DNA of 64,000 nucleotides. Source: an uncultured Candidatus Melainabacteria bacterium (GTDB lineage: Bacteria > Cyanobacteriota > Vampirovibrionia > Gastranaerophilales > Gastranaerophilaceae). The notes under the pieces were generated by a model, which was not told where the DNA came from, made no database searches, and saw only the letters and a list, made by a program, of their open reading frames with translations. The stretch spans positions 62,001 to 126,000 of the forward strand of contig CAKUTX010000001.1 in NCBI GenBank assembly GCA_934692485.1. The letters are read 5' to 3'. Made by a program: the position numbers and the translations under genes. Shown piece by piece: positions 60,887 to 64,000 of the stretch. Positions within the stretch are counted from its first letter, which is position 1, and each line of letters opens with the position of its first letter.

Positions 60887-62125
60887 TTATAATATAGCAC
60901 CAATTGCCGCATAATACATTTGGATAATACCTAAAGCAATAAAGCCAACACAAATACCCATAACAATTATCAGTGTCGGTTCAAAAAGCTTTGATAGTGT
61001 CGTTAAGGCAATATCTACCTTCTTGTCTATAACATCTGCGACATCTCGAAACATTTTACCAAGAGTTCCAGATTTTTCACCAGTCGCTACCAACGAATGT
61101 AGAGCATTTGGAAGTATATTTGTTCTCTCAAATGCCTCAGATAGAGATAAACCCCTTTTTATATAAGTGATTAAATAAGTTGCTTGATTTTTTATTGTAT
61201 TATTTCCAATAGTTTTAGTTGCCAACTCTATACAGTCCATAATTGGCATTCCAGCTTCATAAGCAACGTGCAAAACCGACATAAAATTAGACAAATTTAT
61301 GTATTTTATAAATTCAGATACAGCCGGAATTTTCAACACAAAATTATCCCACTTACTTTTAATCGCAATATTATGAAACATTGAAGTTATTGCACAAGAA
61401 AAAGCTCCAATACCAACCAAAACAAGCCACCAAAACTTGTCTATAAACTGACAAAAGCCAATAAGCATTTGTGAATAAATCGGCAAATCAATACCATTAG
61501 TATTCAACATCCCATAAAAAACAGGAAAAACAAGTTTTGAGAATAAGATTAAAAGCCCAACCATTAAAGCTACAACAATAGTCGGATATATAGAGGCACT
61601 TATTATTTTATCTTTTATCCTTTCTTGTTTTCGCAATAAAACTAACATTCTATCAAGCGTTACTTCAAGCTCACCTGCTTCTTCTCCTGTTTTCATCAAT
61701 GCTGTATATACAGGGCCAAAAACAGAACCATACAAACTGGTCATCGCTTGTGCAAAAGTCATGCCAGCCATAATTTTTTCAGCAATTTTATGACAAATTG
61801 TAGCAATTTTGGGCTTTGGTGTATTTTTTTCAACTGTATGTAATGCTGTTACTATTGGAATTCCTGATGACAACAACACTTGCAATTCTGATGTAAAAAA
61901 TATTTTTTCTTGCAAGCTCAAACGTTTTACTTTTTTGTCTGCCGTATCATCAGTCGAAGAATTTTGAGAATAATCCTCTATAATAGCTTCTTCAGTATAA
62001 ACTTTTGTAGGTAAAAAACCTAATTGGCGAATTTTTTCTCTTGCTTCTCTTGCACATGAAGCCTCTACTTCGCCTTTTATAATTTGCCGATTATTTTTTA
62101 ATGCACTATATTGATATTTAGCCAT
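60887..62125 (-). CDS. Type II secretion/type IV pilus platform protein (GspF/PilC), 412 aa
   Basis: N-terminal segment YQYSALKNNRQIIKGEVEASCAREAREKIRQLGF, then two GspF domains (LSLQEKIFFTSELQVLLSSGIPIVTAL... and a second beginning LSNFMSVLHVAYEAGMPIMDCI) with three membrane helices and the TGEEAGELEVTL/TGEKSGTLGKMF motifs of each half. It anchors the assembly ATPase in the inner membrane; likely serves prepilin-like proteins A, B and C. No GspE/PilB or prepilin peptidase gene is in the window. Confidence 0.94.
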   Translation of the reverse strand: MAKYQYSALKNNRQIIKGEVEASCAREAREKIRQLGFLPTKVYTEEAIIEDYSQNSSTDDTADKKVKRLSLQEKIFFTSELQVLLSSGIPIVTALHTVEKNTPKPKIATICHKIAEKIMAGMTFAQAMTSLYGSVFGPVYTALMKTGEEAGELEVTLDRMLVLLRKQERIKDKIISASIYPTIVVALMVGLLILFSKLVFPVFYGMLNTNGIDLPIYSQMLIGFCQFIDKFWWLVLVGIGAFSCAITSMFHNIAIKSKWDNFVLKIPAVSEFIKYINLSNFMSVLHVAYEAGMPIMDCIELATKTIGNNTIKNQATYLITYIKRGLSLSEAFERTNILPNALHSLVATGEKSGTLGKMFRDVADVIDKKVDIALTTLSKLFEPTLIIVMGICVGFIALGIIQMYYAAIGAIL

Positions 62126-62183
62126 TATTCAAAACCACACCTTATATACAACATAATATTATAACTTTAGCTACTGTGACAAA

Positions 62184-63548
62184 TTAAGCTATTTCTTCGT
62201 GTTTTTCTTCACTATTTTGAGGTTCATCACGCTTAATTATTTCTAATTTAGTTATTCTTGCACCATCAACCTCTTTAACAACAAAAGTTATATTATTAAA
62301 TGTTACCGTATCATTAACTTCAGCAATTCTTCCAAGCAATTTAATTACCAAACCACCGATAGTATCAATGTCATCGTCATCAATTTCTTTTTCATTGATT
62401 TGGAAAAACTCCGCAAACTCGTCCAATCTCATCATAGAATTTGCGATATAAGTATTAGGAGCAACCTCTTTTATTTCATCAGTAACTTCTTCTTCTTCAT
62501 CAAACTCATCTTGAACATCTCCAAAAATTTCTTCAATAACATCTTCCAATGTTACAAGTCCTGATGTTCCACCAAATTCATCAACAACAATAGCCATTTG
62601 ACCTTTACGTTTTTTGAATTCCAAAACCAAATTATCCATCGTAATAGTTTCTGGAACCAACAAAACATCTCTCAATATTTTTGATATAGGACAAACTTCA
62701 TCCTTAATAGCCAATGAATACAAATCCTTTACGTGAACAAGACCAATAATATGATCAATATCATCTTCATAAACTGGGTATCTTGTATATTGATTTTCTG
62801 CAGCAAGTTTATTCAATTCCTCAAGAGGCATATCTATAGGAATACAAATCATATCTGTTCTCGGTATCATAACCTGTTTTGCCGTCAAATCAGAAAACTT
62901 GAATACATTATGCAACATATCTTTTTCTGTTTCGTTCAACACTCCACCATCATAACTTGCATTAACCAGCATATCCAGTTCTTCTGTAGAATGAACTAAT
63001 GAACCCTTATGAGAATGCGGAATATTCAAAACTTTTAAAACAAAATTTCCAAAACCATTCAACAACCAAATAAACGGGTTAAAGAAAAAAGTCAAAACCT
63101 GCATTGGTCTTGCTACCAATAGCGCAGTTTTTTCTGTATATTCTAACGCAATAGATTTCGGAATTAATTCACCCAAAACGACATGGAAAAACGTTATCAG
63201 GGCAAAAGCAATAGATACTGACACTGTATGAGTTGCGATATTTTTACCTATTCCAGGCAAAAACACAAAAAGAGGCTCTATTATACGAGCAAGAGTTCCT
63301 TCTCCAACCCAACCTAGACCAATACTTGATATTGTAACACCTAACTGTACTGCAGCTATAAACTTATCTAAATCTTTCAGTGCCTCAAGAGCTATTTTTG
63401 CACTAAAATTTCCCTCATTAACAAGCTGCTCAATTCTGGTCTTTCTAACCTTTACCATCGCAAATTCTGATGCGACAAAAAAACCGTTAGAAAATAACAA
63501 AAATGCTATTAAAAATAAATTAAATATCGTATTGCCCGATCCGTCCAT
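62184..63548 (-). CDS. CNNM/CorC-type transporter-associated protein (HlyC family), 454 aa
   Basis: DUF21 membrane domain with about four helices (LFLIAFLLFSNGFFVASEFAMVKVRKTRIEQL, VGEGTLARIIEPL), a CBS pair (MIPRTDMICIPIDMPLEEL... YPVYEDDIDHIIGLVHVKDL, and MAIVVDEFGGTSGLVTLEDVIEEIFGDVQDE), and a C-terminal CorC_HlyC domain. The family handles Mg/Co ion efflux. Standard length. Confidence 0.94.
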   Translation of the reverse strand: MDGSGNTIFNLFLIAFLLFSNGFFVASEFAMVKVRKTRIEQLVNEGNFSAKIALEALKDLDKFIAAVQLGVTISSIGLGWVGEGTLARIIEPLFVFLPGIGKNIATHTVSVSIAFALITFFHVVLGELIPKSIALEYTEKTALLVARPMQVLTFFFNPFIWLLNGFGNFVLKVLNIPHSHKGSLVHSTEELDMLVNASYDGGVLNETEKDMLHNVFKFSDLTAKQVMIPRTDMICIPIDMPLEELNKLAAENQYTRYPVYEDDIDHIIGLVHVKDLYSLAIKDEVCPISKILRDVLLVPETITMDNLVLEFKKRKGQMAIVVDEFGGTSGLVTLEDVIEEIFGDVQDEFDEEEEVTDEIKEVAPNTYIANSMMRLDEFAEFFQINEKEIDDDDIDTIGGLVIKLLGRIAEVNDTVTFNNITFVVKEVDGARITKLEIIKRDEPQNSEEKHEEIA

Positions 63549-63650
63549 TATATGTCCTTTGAATTATATTTCTCTCTTATTGATTTGGAATTACTACCAA
63601 AATATATATTATAAGTGTAATTATAATATTATTTACAAAAAAAAGCAATC

Positions 63651-64000
63651 CTATTTTTCAGGAATTTCAACTTCTTTCAATTCTGTATAAATCATTGGTG
63701 AGAATTTTTTAGAAGTACTTATTGTAATAATTTTGTAAACAGGCGGATTACTCAACAAAGTAGGAGTCACAATATGATATACTCCATTTCTCATAATTTC
63801 ACTGTTGCCGTGCAAGTGACCTGCAATTACAGAAACTACATTATCATGCTTGTCCAAAATATCGAAATACGCTTCTTTTTTGTATATTTCGTGAGATGGA
63901 ATTATCCTGTTGGCAACCAATGGAAAATGCTGAAATATTACAACCGGCTCATTTTTATGTTTTGTAAGCTGTTTATCCAACCATTTCAAAGTGTTTTCTC
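63651..64000 (-). CDS. Metallophosphoesterase, C-terminal part (runs off the window)
   Basis: The frame is open to the window edge, so the N-terminus with most metal ligands is missing. The visible ~115 residues include VVIFQHFPL and VSVIAGHLHGNSE, the histidine motifs (H near FQHFP and GHLH) of calcineurin-like phosphoesterases. Substrate unknown. The apparent TTG start at 63989 is an artefact of the truncation. Confidence 0.8.
   Translation of the reverse strand, partial: ENTLKWLDKQLTKHKNEPVVIFQHFPLVANRIIPSHEIYKKEAYFDILDKHDNVVSVIAGHLHGNSEIMRNGVYHIVTPTLLSNPPVYKIITISTSKKFSPMIYTELKEVEIPEK

Overview
The window looks like a piece of a chromosome from a gut non-photosynthetic relative of the Cyanobacteria (Vampirovibrionia/Melainabacteria, order Gastranaerophilales). 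This is inferred from: low GC with A/T-rich third codon positions; a cyanobacterial-looking RpoB N-terminus; prepilin-like proteins with the AFTLAEVLIT signature; a TPS-type adhesin of the LktA kind; a DUF2993/LmeA-like lipid-binding protein; a double-membrane complement (TolC, RND pump, OmpA-like protein); and several short secreted or membrane proteins that I recognise only as a style typical of that group. No taxonomic search was possible.

Layout. 1-7 kb: the 5' end of rpoB, a secreted protein, a two-domain M16 protease, and a PerR-rubredoxin-flavodiiron operon behind a Per/Fur-like operator. 7-14 kb: efp-accB-accC, two small related membrane proteins, a FliA/WhiG-type sigma factor convergent with an OmpA-like protein, a catalytically dead M16 protein and tmk. 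14-22 kb: prepilin-like gene A and an RND efflux operon (MFP, RND, TolC). 22-32 kb: pyrH-frr-cdsA-rnc-rpe, an RHH protein, a regulator made of four GntR-type winged helices, ychF, and rbfA-truB with three envelope or small genes. 32-42 kb: a membrane gene and a tandem repeat block that separate rbfA from infB-ylxR-prfA, then a PAP2-related protein, a SWIM/SNF2 ATPase and fabI. 42-52 kb: a large coiled-coil protein, a 1169-residue adhesin with an Asp-rich repeat and a C-terminal PilZ-like domain, a flippase, rimO and prepilin-like gene C. 52-64 kb: an HTH protein, gcvT-gcvH-gcvPA (no gcvPB), a J-protein, prepilin-like gene B, tRNA-Lys, an XRE regulator, pth, a TPR protein, a GspF/PilC platform protein, a CNNM/CorC protein and the end of a metallophosphoesterase.

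Most striking system. Prepilin-like genes A (14352-15698) and B (56580-57722) are duplicated cassettes 42 kb apart. Their last ~40 codons carry the signature of diversity-generating retroelement (DGR) variable regions: the genes are alignable without gaps, 15 codons end in C in both copies and differ only at the first two bases, and both are followed by a conserved post-stop block plus a GC-rich hairpin resembling an IMH. No reverse transcriptase or template repeat is in the window, so these would be remote targets. The same two genes have a poly-G tract of different length (7 in A, 9 in B) just after a well-placed start codon, which puts A out of frame and B in frame only from a second ATG. 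This suggests slipped-strand on/off switching of a surface protein whose C-terminus is also retro-diversified. Gene C shares the long shuffled leader modules but has no such variable end. GspF/PilC is the only assembly component of a type II secretion/type IV pilus-like machine seen here.
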